Made by a program: the position numbers and the translations under genes. This document shows, one piece after another, positions 23,885-33,872 of a DNA stretch of 64,000 nucleotides. The notes beneath the pieces are model-generated. The model searched no databases. It was not told where the DNA came from and saw nothing but the letters and a program-made list of their open reading frames with translations. Each line of letters begins with the position of its first letter. Positions within the stretch are counted from its first letter, which is position 1. Where the stretch lies: contig NW_025408667.1 of NCBI RefSeq assembly GCF_020360975.1, forward strand, positions 186,001-250,000. The letters are read 5' to 3'. Source of the DNA: Hirsutella rhossiliensis. Its lineage: Eukaryota > Ascomycota > Sordariomycetes > Hypocreales > Ophiocordycipitaceae.

Positions 23885-24239
23885 ACGGTAAGAAATAGCA
23901 ATAGAAGAAGAAAAGAGATCCTTATAGGCAAAGGAAAGAAGAAGCTAACGAGGAAGGCAGAGGAAAGAAATCTTAAAGGAAGAAGGGGGGAAAAGTCCCT
24001 AGAGAAATACCCAGAAAAATCAAATCTTAAATCAAATCTTGCCCCTTTTCCCCTAGGTATCTATTTCATACCCAGCTTTACCGGAATCTACTTATTCGGG
24101 AGGAAAACGGGTCTTTCTCTTTATACTTAACTTCGGGTATTTCAAACGGGCCTCTTCTCGTACTTATTCGTTAAGATTGCTCAAAGGTGCCTGCCGCGTC
24201 GGCTGCTGCGGACCGTGCCGGGAAGGGCGGAAGGAAGGA

Positions 24240-24540
24240 TCTCTTGCGTGCTATTGTTGCTGTCGGAAAGGTCGTCTGTCGCGAAAGTCGTCTGCCAAGG
24301 AAAAAGGTCCATCGAGGAACAAGCTGTCTACCGTAGAGGAATTCGTCTGCCATAGAGGAATTCGTCTACCGAAGAAGCTGTCTGCTAGGGAAAGGTCCGT
24401 CTGCTGCAAAGGAATTTGTCTGCCGAGAGAAATCGCCTGCCGGGACGGAAAAGGTTGTCTGCCGGCATCGTCTACCAAGGAAGAAATCGTCTGCCGGGAC
24501 GGAAAAGGTTGTCTCTCGGAACGTCTGCCGGGAAATCTAG
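24240..24540. repeat. Diffuse array of gtctgc/cgtctgcc units
   Basis: Irregularly spaced repeats of a core around cgtctgccg, alternating with gaaag/gaagaa, over about 300 bases. The spacing is not constant. Short frames that open here are repeat by-products. Confidence 0.65.
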
Positions 24541-24611
24541 TAAAAAGGGGGAAAACAAGGCAAAAGAGAGGTGCCTGCAGTCTCTAAGTGCGTAATCGGA
24601 TGGTCAGAATA

Positions 24612-24700
24612 GGTGCCAAAGGGGAACCGTTGGTCCGGGCCGTTGGTGCCAAAGGGAGCTGTTGGTCCGGGCCATTGGTGCCGAAGGAGCCGTTGGGACC
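24612..24700. repeat. Short-period array, 'ggtgcc...cgttggtccggg' units
   Basis: Two to three imperfect copies of a unit of about 40 bases with the shared core ttggtccgggcc.ttggtgcc. It is followed at 24733-24800 by three copies of a shorter unit around ctgccgtgctagag. Neither array has coding character. Confidence 0.7.
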
Positions 24701-24892
24701 ATCTAATCGTGCGGGAAGGAATAAAATCAAAGGAAGCTGCCGTGCTAGACGAAGAAGTCTGCCGTGCTAGAGGCGAAGACTGCCGTGCTGGAGGCGCTGC
24801 CGAGGAAATGATCGAAGATTGCCGAAAGAAGACTGCTGCAGAAAGAGCTTGCAAAAGACCGTAGCCTAGGGGCTGTCGAGACCGTAGCTAAG

Positions 24893-25192
24893 GAAGCTGT
24901 CGGGCTGTGGCCGAAGGAGTTGTCGAGACTGTGGCCGAGGAAGCTGTCGGGCTGTGGCCGAAGGAGTTGTCGAGACTGTGGCCGAGGAAGCTGTCGGGCT
25001 GTGGCCGAAGGAGTTGTCGAGACTGTGGCCGAGGAAGCTGTCGGGCTGTGGCCGAAGGAGCTGTCGAGACTGTGGCCGAGGAAGCTGTCGGGCTGTGGCC
25101 GAAGGAGCTGTCGAGACTGTAGCCGAGGAAGCTGTCGGGCTGTGGCCGAAGGAGCTGTCGAGACTGTAGCCAAGGAAGCTTTCGGACTGTAG
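24893..25192. repeat. 47-bp tandem array 2 (about 6.4 copies)
   Basis: Units begin gaagctgtcg at 24893, 24940, 24987, 25034, 25081 and 25128, with a degraded seventh at 25175, each exactly 47 bases apart. The unit itself is a diverged dimer of about 24 + 23 bases (ctgtcgggctgtggcc / ttgtcgagactgtggcc). Variants step from ttgtcg to ctgtcg along the array, as expected of unequal exchange. It shares period length but not sequence with array 1. Open frames on both strands here (up to about 150 codons) are repeat artefacts. Confidence 0.9.
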
Positions 25193-25195
25193 AGA

Positions 25196-25272
25196 CTGCC
25201 AGTCCCGTAGAGCTATTGGTCCCGTGGAGCTGTTGGTCTCGAAGAGCTGTTGGTCCCGTGGAAGCTGCTAGT
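25196..25272. repeat. Tandem 'ttggtcccgtggagctg' array
   Basis: About four imperfect copies of a unit near 20 bases. It follows array 2 directly and shares the gagctgt core with it, so it may be an older, shortened relative. Confidence 0.7.
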
Positions 25273-25350
25273 CGTATAGGCAGAGAAAGAAAAACCAGAA
25301 AATGTCCGCTGCTGCTGCTGGCGCACGTGTCTTCCCTCCACAACAAAGAC

Positions 25351-25366
25351 CAGACGTCCCCGTCTG
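25351..25366. other. Short hairpin motif, copy 2
   Basis: CAGACG - loop tccc - CGTCTG. It is embedded in ctccacaacaaag..., the same ~32-bp motif found just inside the left LTR. The stem is unchanged between the copies while the loop differs. Confidence 0.6.
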
Positions 25367-25469
25367 CAACTAAAGCAGCTGCCGTAGATAGAGCCTGCCG
25401 GGGAGGAAAGTTCGGTTCGTTAAAAAAAGAAAGTTCCGTCTAGTATAAGGGACTCCGGCTACGGCAGGG

Positions 25470-25556
25470 GACTTCGGCCGGGACAGGGGCAGGGGACAGG
25501 GGCAGGGGCCATGGTCTAGGCCAACGGCTGGGCCACGGTCTAGGCCAACGGCTAGG
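25470..25556. repeat. Small GC-rich arrays (ggacaggggcagg; 27-bp ctaggccaacggc units)
   Basis: Two adjacent arrays: two to three copies of a 12-13-base unit, then two copies of a 27-base unit around catggtctaggccaacggct. No coding sense. Confidence 0.75.
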
Positions 25557-25676
25557 GGAAAAGAAAAAAAGTCGGTGAAATCTTTCCCTGCCTAGCGCTT
25601 ATCTCGACGGGAAAGGTGCGGCAGCACCGGCGCAGTTCGTTTAGCTCTGCCCTTTTCTTATCGTCTTCCTCTTCTC

Positions 25677-25712
25677 GAGAGAGAGAGGGAGAGAGGGAAA
25701 GGGGAACAGAAG
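25677..25712 (+). other. Purine-rich tract before the right LTR
   Basis: Thirty-six bases of almost pure purine (gaga and ggga runs) end about 24 bases before the right LTR. A polypurine tract normally touches the LTR, so this is a weak candidate. It is the only reason for drawing the element on the plus strand. Confidence 0.35.
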
Positions 25713-25735
25713 CTTTACGCCCTGGAGACCAGTTT

Positions 25736-26165
25736 TGACGGTGACTGCGGCACATACCCAAAGACACACCCACGCCAACGGCAACAGCAGTAGCTAGATA
25801 CCGAAGGACGAGGGGGTCTAAGGGGAACGAAGGAAAAGAGAAAGCACTAGGCAGGGCAAGGCAAAGGCAAAGAGGGCTAAAAAGGTATATTAGCAGAAGA
25901 GGATATAGAAGAAGATAATAATATTAGAAGAAGATATCGATAGGAAGATGCTGTCTGCTAGCTAAGGAGGAAAAAGGATCTCTTTTATAGACCGAATTTT
26001 CCCTCCTTCTTCCCTAGACGAACAGGGGCCAAGGGATCATCTAATTAAGAAGAGGGCTAGCTAGAGACTCTGCTAAGGATCCTGCTAAGGACCCTGCTAA
26101 GGACCCTACTAAAGACTCTGCTGCGCGGGCTATATATATTCCTTAGGGTATAGATGCCCCTATTA
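25736..26165 (+). repeat. Right LTR of the GC-rich element, RIP-mutated at its outer end
   Basis: 430 bp. The inner ~310 bases are almost identical to the left LTR. About 15 of the ~20 differences lie in the last ~120 bases (26046-26165): four gcca-type sites become gcta, gtgtgtgt becomes atatatat, tacag becomes tatag, and the terminal CCGTCA reads CTATTA. All are the changes seen in the flanking repeats. Confidence 0.88.
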
Positions 26166-26173
26166 AAGTACCT

Positions 26174-27616
26174 TCCCTACTATATATAAGAGGGAAATTA
26201 GTCTCTATCCCCTTACTATATAGTAGGCTTCTAGCCTCTTACCTAGCTTTTAAAGTACTACTACGTTTACGATATAGAACCGCCCTAGGAAATATAAGAG
26301 TTAGGTATAAGCGTTAAAGATTATAGCTAGTCGCTAAACTAAGGCTAGTCTATACTTCTTAATAAACCTTAAGGGGATACCGTTTTAGCCCGCTACTTTC
26401 TAGCTTACTATCTTACCTAGCGTTATTATAATATTAGCTAGCCGGATCTATTAGTTAACTATGAAGGTCGCCTTAGCTATAGGCTAGGGTAGCCCTTAGG
26501 TTATATCGGCCTTTAGTAGGAAGAACTTAGCGGCTAATATTTAAGCCTTCCCTTTAAAGGTTTCTATTAGTCGGTCCTCGCCTTCCTTTAATAGCGGCGG
26601 GATATAGGTCGGTTTTAATAGTAGCTTACTATAAAGTCTAGCATACCTCTTTATATTCTAAAGCTTAGCGTTATTAGCGCTAAATTTCTCTAAGAACTCG
26701 CGCTAGTAGGCCTTCCTCGCCTTATAGACAGTCTACTTTTAAGCCGCCGTAGCCTTATATAGGTCTTCTTAGTTCGCCTTACTCCTTTCCTACTTATACT
26801 TCCTCCTTACCCTCTTAGCCTCCCTTATTGCTCTTCCTACCTTTAAGGTAAACTATACGTTGCCCTTAAGTAATACTCGCCCTTAGCGCGGAGCTATAGC
26901 TATCGCGATCTACGCTAAGGTAGCGAAGATATAGTTTAGGTCTTAGTTAATATCCTTTAGCGTTTAGAGCATTAGCTAGTATAGTCTTAGCTAGGACGTA
27001 GTCTTAGCTTTAACTAGCTTAGCTTCTACTTCTTTCTACTTTAAGGCTAGTTTAAGCGCCTATACCTAGGTATCGATTTATATTATAATAGTCTAAGGGA
27101 TATAGTCCGACCTAGTTAGGTCTAGGTCGGGCCTAGTATACTATATCTTAGTCTCTAGTATAGCCTATATTAAGTTAATAGTCCTATCCCTTTAGCTATA
27201 GAAAATTCCTATATACTCCTTTCTTAGAATAGCGAGTTTAAGTTATAGTCTTATCGCCTCCTATATAAGTTATATTATACTATCTAAGGTTCTATTATAT
27301 CTATCTTAGAGCGGGTACTAGATATTAAAGTCCCTTACTATTATTATAAGGTACTTTAGTTCGATTACGCTTAGGTCCTATAACGCTCTAGTCCTTATAG
27401 CTCTTAGTAGTAAGTAAATCGCTCGTAGTTTAATACTATCCCTAAATACTACCTCGCTTTAATTTAGTTTAGACCGGGGCGACTACGTCCCTAGCCTAAG
27501 CCTCTTATATATATATAGCGCGCACCTCCCCTCCCTATAAACTAAGCTATAGGGCGCCGCTTTAAGGGGCGGGGCCCCGCCTCCTAGCGTAGCTTCTACT
27601 TCCTATAATACTATCG
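26174..27616 (-). pseudogene. LINE2 endonuclease and N-terminal RT, minus strand
   Basis: An apurinic-type endonuclease motif of the form (G/R)DFN-x-x-(H/Y)P-L-W lies at about 27345-27300 on the minus strand, with G and W altered by RIP. Downstream sequence (to 26174) continues ORF2 toward the polymerase interrupted by the GC-rich element. The endonuclease would nick target DNA to prime reverse transcription. Upstream (higher coordinates) it is separated from LINE2 ORF1 by the copia-containing insertion. Confidence 0.7.
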
Positions 27617-27704
27617 GAAAACGTAGTTATTAGTTATATATATTAATTGCAGCGCACCTATAGGATCGCGCGTTCTACCTTTGCCTATATAGCGTAATAG
27701 TCTT
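27617..27704. repeat. 88-bp direct repeat, left copy
   Basis: Matches 33785-33872 over 88 bases, with CG/TA and CA/TA differences. The pair brackets the whole copia-containing insertion in LINE2. It could be short LTRs of an outer element or a duplicated LINE2 segment; no clean target duplication is seen. Confidence 0.65.
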
Positions 27705-27899
27705 CTTAATAGTTATAAGCTTAAAAGGAATATTATTCCTATACCTTCCGGCTACTATAAAGGCACCTTTCTTATATCCCTTATAGCTTCCTTTTACCCC
27801 TCTTACTAGAAAAGCTAATTTTTAACCGACTTTTCTACCTTTCGCCTATAATAATATCGAAAAACGATTCCTTTACCGCCCCTACGGTCTATAGGACGA

Positions 27900-29390
27900 T
27901 TCTAGTAAAGCCTTAAGATTAGCATAAGTAGGTAAAGGAGCTACGGGCTTATATAGATAGAACTATTTTTAATTTAGTCTTCTTTAATAAATAGGACCCT
28001 CTCGAGCCCTCTCTTTATCCTAGGGCAACGGAATTTATAAAAGGAGCTTCCCTCTTCTCTAAGCTAACCTCTATATAGTAAAGAGCTTTTTCTACTACCT
28101 TAGGTAACTACGAGAGTTACTATAAGGAATACCTTTATAAGATAAAGCTACTAACTACTATACGTACGGCGATAACGGAATCCGTTAGTACTATAAAGCT
28201 AATCTCTCTTTAAGAGGAAGAGACTCCTAGGTAGTAGCTTTTAAAGCTCGAGACCTTAATAGCTCCCTTAAGGGGCTATATAACTAACCGTATTAGGAAT
28301 ACCTATATAGTATATCTAAGCGCCTTTTCTACTAGGAACCTACTAGCTTCTTTATAGCTAGCTAAGTAGGAAGAAATCCTTAAGGAAGCTAACTACTACT
28401 TCCTAATAAAAGCTCTTTCTAGCTAGTAGCTATAGGATATATCTCTACTAATAAAGCTAATTAGTAATAGATAATTAACTATTTTTTAAGAAGCTAGCCG
28501 GGAACTAAATAAAGAAGCTGCTTAAGTATAATAGTAAGTAGTTTTATTCCTTTATAGCTAGCACTTAACCTTAACGGCTCGACCTACTGCCCCTATAGCT
28601 ACTATAGCCCCTCCTAATACGGCCCTAGCTACTGCTGCTACTATTGCCCCTCTAGCTCCTCCTCCCTTAAGAGCTTTAACGCTGTCTTTAACTATAGCTA
28701 CTGCCCCGGCCCCGGCTACGTATCTTACTCCGGGCCTAGCCCCGGCCCTATTAGTCCGTCCGGACCGACTAGTCCCCTAATAGACCTTTTAGTCCGTTAG
28801 TTGAAAAATTAAGGAACTAGTCGAAATCGAACCTCTTCGTTAAAATCAGCAATAAAGGGTAAAAAGAGGGGGTTTTTAAGAAGACCTTCTAGACCAAGAT
28901 AAGGATTCCTCGAAGAAACGAAAGACTAAACGAAACGGCTGCCTAGCCTATAAATCCCTAAGCTATTAGTTATTATAATACTAGTAGGTCTTTAAGGAAG
29001 ACCGACCTAAAGGAATTAACCCTTTAAAGAGGCTATAAGAAATAGTATAATAGTCTTTTAAGGAGGACCCCTTATTATAGAAGAAGATAGACGAGATTTA
29101 GGTTACTAAGAAATAGTAACTAATAAAGCCGCTGCCTTTATTCGAGCTATAAACTTAAGGAAAAATCGTTAGTATAGTAAATCTAGCCTTTGTCTTCCCT
29201 ATAGATTAATAAGGCTAAGACTAACTATTAGAGCCCTCCGATTATCCCTTATAAAAATTAGCTATCTTTAACTCTAGTACTTCCCTTAATATCTATAATA
29301 TACTCTTATAATTCTAGTCCTTTAAAAAGGTATAGAGGAAATACCTTATTACCGGGGAATTAACCGTATAGATAGAGGGGTACGGAAGGG
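27900..29390 (+). pseudogene. gag-like region of copia C1
   Basis: Plus-strand sequence between the left border and the protease/integrase region, with helical, charged stretches and a Pro/Ala/Thr-rich part near 28580-28790. In copia elements this position encodes the capsid. I found no unambiguous zinc knuckle and cannot place the start. It is absent from C2. Confidence 0.5.
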
Positions 29391-32300
29391 TGAATTTCAC
29401 GATAAAATTACCTAACGGGACTATATAAATTCTTCGATAAAAAAGGGTAGCTTTTTACCCTTATCTTTTAATAAGCTTAACTTCCTTCCGCCTTCTTTAA
29501 GAGGAAGGAATCTTTTAGGATACGACGTCTAAGCCTATAAGGCTAGTCTAGAGGAATTAGACTATTAAGCTTATTAAGGAGAAATTCGGTTAATTTATTC
29601 TCGAATTCTAACCTATCCTTAGAAAGGAATTACTTAAGAAGATAGCTTTCCTTACTAAGAGGAATAGGTCTACTATAATAGACCCTCTTCCGGTAGCCTA
29701 AGGAGACAGCCTTCTTTAGTATATATAACTTAGTTACCTAGGCCCCTTAGTTTTATATAAGCAAGGCTAATAATAGGGCGTACGAATAAGGGGCCTAAAG
29801 ACCGTCGAATATAAATACTATAGCTAAGGGAAGACTAAGAGACGAATTTCTATATAAACCCCTTTACGGCCGGACTAGCTATATAAGGAAATTTAGGTCG
29901 ACTAGACCGACGTCTCTAGGGACTAAGAAAGCTTTATTAGGGTAATATTTTTTATAGACGCTTTCTTAGGGATAGTTTTCCCTTATTTCTTATAGACCTA
30001 CCTAAGTAAGTATAACTAGTTTGCCCTCTAGGACTTCGTTAACTAGATAAAATCCTACTTTAGCTATAAGGTAAAGAAGATATAGTCTAACGGAGAGCTA
30101 TTTATAAAGGATATCTTAAATTAGCTTCGAAAATAGGGCATTTAACCCCTCCCGTTAGTACTAAATACCTAGGCCTAGAACGGAGGGGTAGAAAGATTAA
30201 GGGGTGCTATAATAAAAAGGGCCTATATAATAAGACTTACTATAGGGCTTCCTTATAACCTTTAAAGGGAAGTTATTAAGACCGCTTATTACCTTTAGAA
30301 CTAGACCCCTAGGGACCCTAAGGACCCTAGGGAACTAAACTAAGGAATAGTCTAGAAATCCCCCCTCGAGCTCTTTATAAAAAAGAGGGCCTCGCTAGCC
30401 TACCTTCGTTCCTATAGCTATAAGGTATACGCTATAACTACCGATATAAAGCTAAAAAGGAAGAAGAAAAGAAAGCTTAATCCTAGAGCCTTTATTAGTT
30501 ACCTCGTTAGTTATAATTCTATTAATATCTTCTAGATCTAGATTCCTCTTTTATAGAAGGTTATTTCGACTAAGGATATAAGTTTCGATAAATCTAGCTT
30601 TTTCGATAGAAAGAGGGATTAATAGCCCCTCTTACTCTTATAATATTAGCTAATTTAAAAGATCTAAATCCCCCCTTCTTAATAGTCTTAAGAAGAGGTC
30701 CTAGATAAGGAAATAAAAGAAGAAACCGACGTCGAAGTAGTTAAGGATAGCGCTAATATTAAAGAAAAAGAGGAAGCTACTAGATTAAATAATCTAGACG
30801 AAGAAGGAGACTATAGGAAAGCGGTAGAGCTAGAATACGCCTACCTCCCTACGCCTCCTCCTACGTAAGAAGAAGATCTAAAAGTAGCTTTTTTAGTTAG
30901 TCTTCCCGTCTTAACCCCTAAGGGGGTAGGAAAGGCACCTCTCTTAAAGGATTACCTAGCTGCCTTTTTATCCCTACTTCGAAAAGCAAAGGAAGGTATA
31001 GGGCCCGATACGGTTACTAAAGAAGACTAACCTTACCTTTATTTCGATCGTTTTTCCGACTTCTATCTAACGCTTATAAAAGACGGTTCCTATAGAGCAT
31101 TTATAGTAGGCTAGCTTTTTAAGCCTCTATTAGTAAGGAAGGTATATAAAAAAGACCTCCTAGACCTACTAGTAAACTAAAAGTAGCTAGAAAAATATAT
31201 ATTTAGAGGCGAGTTTTTCTAGGCCTAGGAAGACTACCTAGCCTTATATAGAAAGAAAGGGTCTTTTAAAGAGGTCCTTAAGGAAAACGTAAGAGGAAAA
31301 TAGGTCCTTAGCTATAAGTAGGTCTTTATTTATAAGACTAATAAATATAGCTTCTATTAGAAATATAAGGCCCGGCTAGTTATCTATAGGAATTAATAAG
31401 AAAAAGGGGATTTACCTACTAAGGTAACTACCTTAGTAGGGATATCTTTTTAGACCCTTATAGCTATAGTAGTAGAATTTAACCTTAAACTTAATTAAAT
31501 AGATATAGTTAATGCCTTTATTAACTACTTACTCTAGGAAAAAAAAGTTATCTATATACGCCTTTTACTAGGCTTTTAATAGCTAGGAAAGGTTCTATAG
31601 CTTAGAAAAGCTCTATACGGACTATAAAGATTACCCCTTCTTTAGTAATAGTATTTAATAGGTTCCCTTAAAACCCTAGGCTTTAAGAAAGTCCCTTAGG
31701 AACTATATATAATAAAGAAGGGTAAAATTATAGTCTTCTTTTACGTCGACGATATTATCTAGGCCTACCTAAAAGAAAAAGAAGTAACTATTAGGGAGGC
31801 TATAAAAGGCCTATAATAAAGGTATAAGATAACTAAGCTAGGGGAGCTAAAGTAGTTCTTAGGGATTTAAATTTTTTAGAATAGGTCCTAATAGACTATC
31901 TAGCTTACCTAAGACGCCTATATTAATAAGGTCGCTTATAAATTCCTCCTTAATTTCCTTAATAAGAAGCTTCCCTCTATACTTATATTAAATAAAGAGG
32001 TTTTACTTAATCTATCCTTTTAAGCTAGGGAGTAAGAGAAATACTAATATTAATAGAAGGTAGGCTCCCTACTTTTTTTAGCTATTTTTACTAGACCGGA
32101 TATCTCTTTTATAGTCTCTTAGCTAGCTAAGTATAATAAGAATCCTACCCCTAGGTACTAAGAAGTAGTAGACTAAGCTATCCTTTATCTTTATTTAATA
32201 AGATTATATAGTCTACGCTTAGGAGGGTAAGAAAGGAAGAAAATAGCTACTAAAATCTTCCTCTATTTAAGCGATTTATCTTTTACGGATAATTCCTTAG

Positions 32301-32720
32301 ATAGAAAGAGCTTATAAGGGTATATTATATCCCCTTTTAGAGGAACTATTACTTAGAGAGCTTTAAAGCAAGCTACTATTACTATTTTAAGTACGGAGGT
32401 AGAGCTACTAGCTCTTTTAAAAGCGTTAAAAGAAGCGATTTTCCTTAGCTAGCTATTAATATCTTTATAACTATAAATTCCGTCCCCGTTAGCTATAGAA
32501 TATAATAATACGTAGACTATATAAATCCTTATAAAGGAAAATAGTAAGCGATTAACCTAGCTATAGTATATCGATATTTACTAGTATTAGTTACGCTAAG
32601 AGGTATAAAGGGGACTTATTTCCGTCCGTTAGGTTTTAATAGTATTAATAAACGCTAACGGTCTTATAAAGCCCTTACTAAAGTAGAAGCTAGCTGTCTT
32701 TTTATAGTAAATTAAGCTAG
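29390..32720 (+). pseudogene. pol of copia C1: integrase, RT, RNase H
   Basis: Integrase: the region with the N-G-x-x-E-R type motif lies at about 30170-30200, with core sequences around 29750-30300. Reverse transcriptase at about 31480-31960: a K-A-L-Y-G-L type block near 31600, and the catalytic Y-V-D-D box is intact at 31742-31753. RNase H at about 32380-32700, with the S-T-E-x-E-L-L-A-L block near 32390 and the usual C-terminal N-T-(D/Q) and K-P-L regions. Stops from CAG, CAA and TGG prevent a product. Compared with C2 (box now Y-V-N-D) this copy has been hit less. Confidence 0.85.
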
Positions 32721-33100
32721 AAGACGTTTAAGAGAAGCTATCCTTAGAACCCCGCCTTAAGAGTCTACGAGAAGCGCTAATAGTATATAAGAGGAAGGAG
32801 ACGTCTATAGCCGAAGAAAGAAACTAGGACTTATCCTAAAGGAGGGCCCCTAGCTTAATTAGGGCTTATTCTTCTTAAAGGCCCCCTTTTTAAGGACTTA
32901 TCCTTAGAGAAGACCCCCTTTCTTATAGGACTAGATTTCCTCCTTAGGCCCCTTTTCCTAAAGTAGGTCTAAAAGAGCCTAGGGCTACCTAGATTTCTTA
33001 AGTAAGGGATAAATATAGACTAAGACCTCCTTTATACGCTTACCGGCCTAATTATTTAGCTTAACCCTTTCTATAAGGGCAGGCTATAACTAAAGGGGTA

Positions 33101-33578
33101 TATTATAAAGCGTAGCTTAATTTTATAGTTCTCGGAGATATCCTATAGTATAAGGGACCTAGGAAGCTAAAAAATAGGTTTTAAAGAAAGAGCTTAAAGG
33201 AGGTATAGAGAGAAGGGTAAGGGTAAGAGGGGAAGTAGAAGTAGCGATAGCTTCCTATAGAGGTAGTAAGAGATAAAACGGATATACCGGCAACGGCTAG
33301 AAAGGAGGGGAAAAACTAGTAAAAAGCTCGGTAGTTAAGAGGATATTAGTAGCTTCTTTAAGTAGGATCTTCTTTATTAATTAAGATACTAGATAGGTAT
33401 AAAGAGTAGCGTTAGATAGAGGAAAGAAAGATAATTAAAGGCAATATAATAATTACTCCCTTACTATAATTACTACCCCTATAAGAATTAAATATCTCTA
33501 CCCTACCTATCTAACCCCTTACGTTTAATTTTACCTTTATATATTTTATATATACTTCTTATATCTCTCTTTATAAGA
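33101..33578 (+). repeat. 3' LTR of copia C1
   Basis: 478 bp, starting tattataaagcg (tgtcgcgaagcg before mutation, by comparison with 47843) and ending ctttataaga. It is preceded by a purine-rich aaagggg. The interior contains a long purine-rich stretch (about 33190-33250). Confidence 0.85.
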
Positions 33579-33784
33579 GTTATAAGCCTAGGAGAGGGTA
33601 GTAAACTACCCCTTATAACTTCTAGTAACTATACGTTATAAGGTAATACCTATAGATAGCTATATACCCTTTTCTCTCTTAGATTTTCCTAGGTAATAGG
33701 CGCGGTGCTTAGTATTCGACTCCTCCGTCGTAGGCTTAGGTCTAGGAATCCCGGCGGAGCCGCGATCCCTAAGGGGGTATATTA
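33579..33784. other. Short unassigned stretch between copia LTR and 88-bp repeat
   Basis: About 200 bases, partly GC-rich (33690-33770), not matched elsewhere in the window. If the 88-bp repeats are LTRs this is part of the outer element. Confidence 0.35.
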
Positions 33785-33872
33785 GAAAACGCGGTTATTA
33801 GTTATATATATTAATTATAGCGTACTTATAAGAGCGCGCGTTTTACTTTTACCTACGTAGCGTAATAGTCTT
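33785..33872. repeat. 88-bp direct repeat, right copy
   Basis: Pairs with 27617-27704 at exactly the same length; LINE2 sequence follows. Confidence 0.65.

Larger units (their letters stand above)
23127..26165 (+). mobile_element. Non-autonomous LTR element, 3,039 bp, largely free of RIP
   Basis: Two LTRs of exactly 430 bp enclose 2,179 bp without any gag, protease, RT or integrase motif on either strand. The interior instead holds at least six tandem or diffuse repeat arrays. CpA and TpG are abundant, in sharp contrast to all flanking DNA, so the element escaped RIP or arrived after it. It interrupts the LINE2 polymerase: LINE2 codes up to 23118 and again from 26174 on the minus strand. LTR ends are TG...CA with a 6-bp inverted terminus TGACGG/CCGTCA, altered only at the outermost ends. 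There is no TGG at the expected primer site, so tRNA priming of the usual kind is not evident. Orientation is assigned from a purine-rich tract near the right LTR and is provisional. Confidence 0.85.
27705..33578 (+). mobile_element. Ty1/copia element C1, 5' LTR missing
   Basis: A plus-strand copia with gag, integrase before reverse transcriptase (the Ty1/copia order), RNase H and a 478-bp 3' LTR (33101-33578). No C-family LTR precedes it, so the 5' end is lost or replaced. Copies with the same internal order and LTR occur at 53715-57899, 12291-13288 and, inverted, from 62227 on. Stops are frequent, but catalytic motifs are better kept than in C2. Confidence 0.85.

Noticed and set aside
24893..25192. 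CRISPR-like regular repeats
   Set aside because: Units are contiguous without unique spacers, there is no cas gene, and the genome is fungal.
24745..25346. Antisense open frames of about 140-150 codons
   Set aside because: They are produced by the 47-bp array 2: a non-multiple of three cycles through all frames, and the sense strand is open too. No initiation context or domain.
25552..25773. 73-codon minus-strand frame across the right LTR edge
   Set aside because: It starts in purine-rich/LTR sequence, has no homologous support and is not conserved at the left LTR.
33690..33770. tRNA-like fold in GC-rich stretch
   Set aside because: B-box-like bases are present but the spacing and arms do not fit a cloverleaf.
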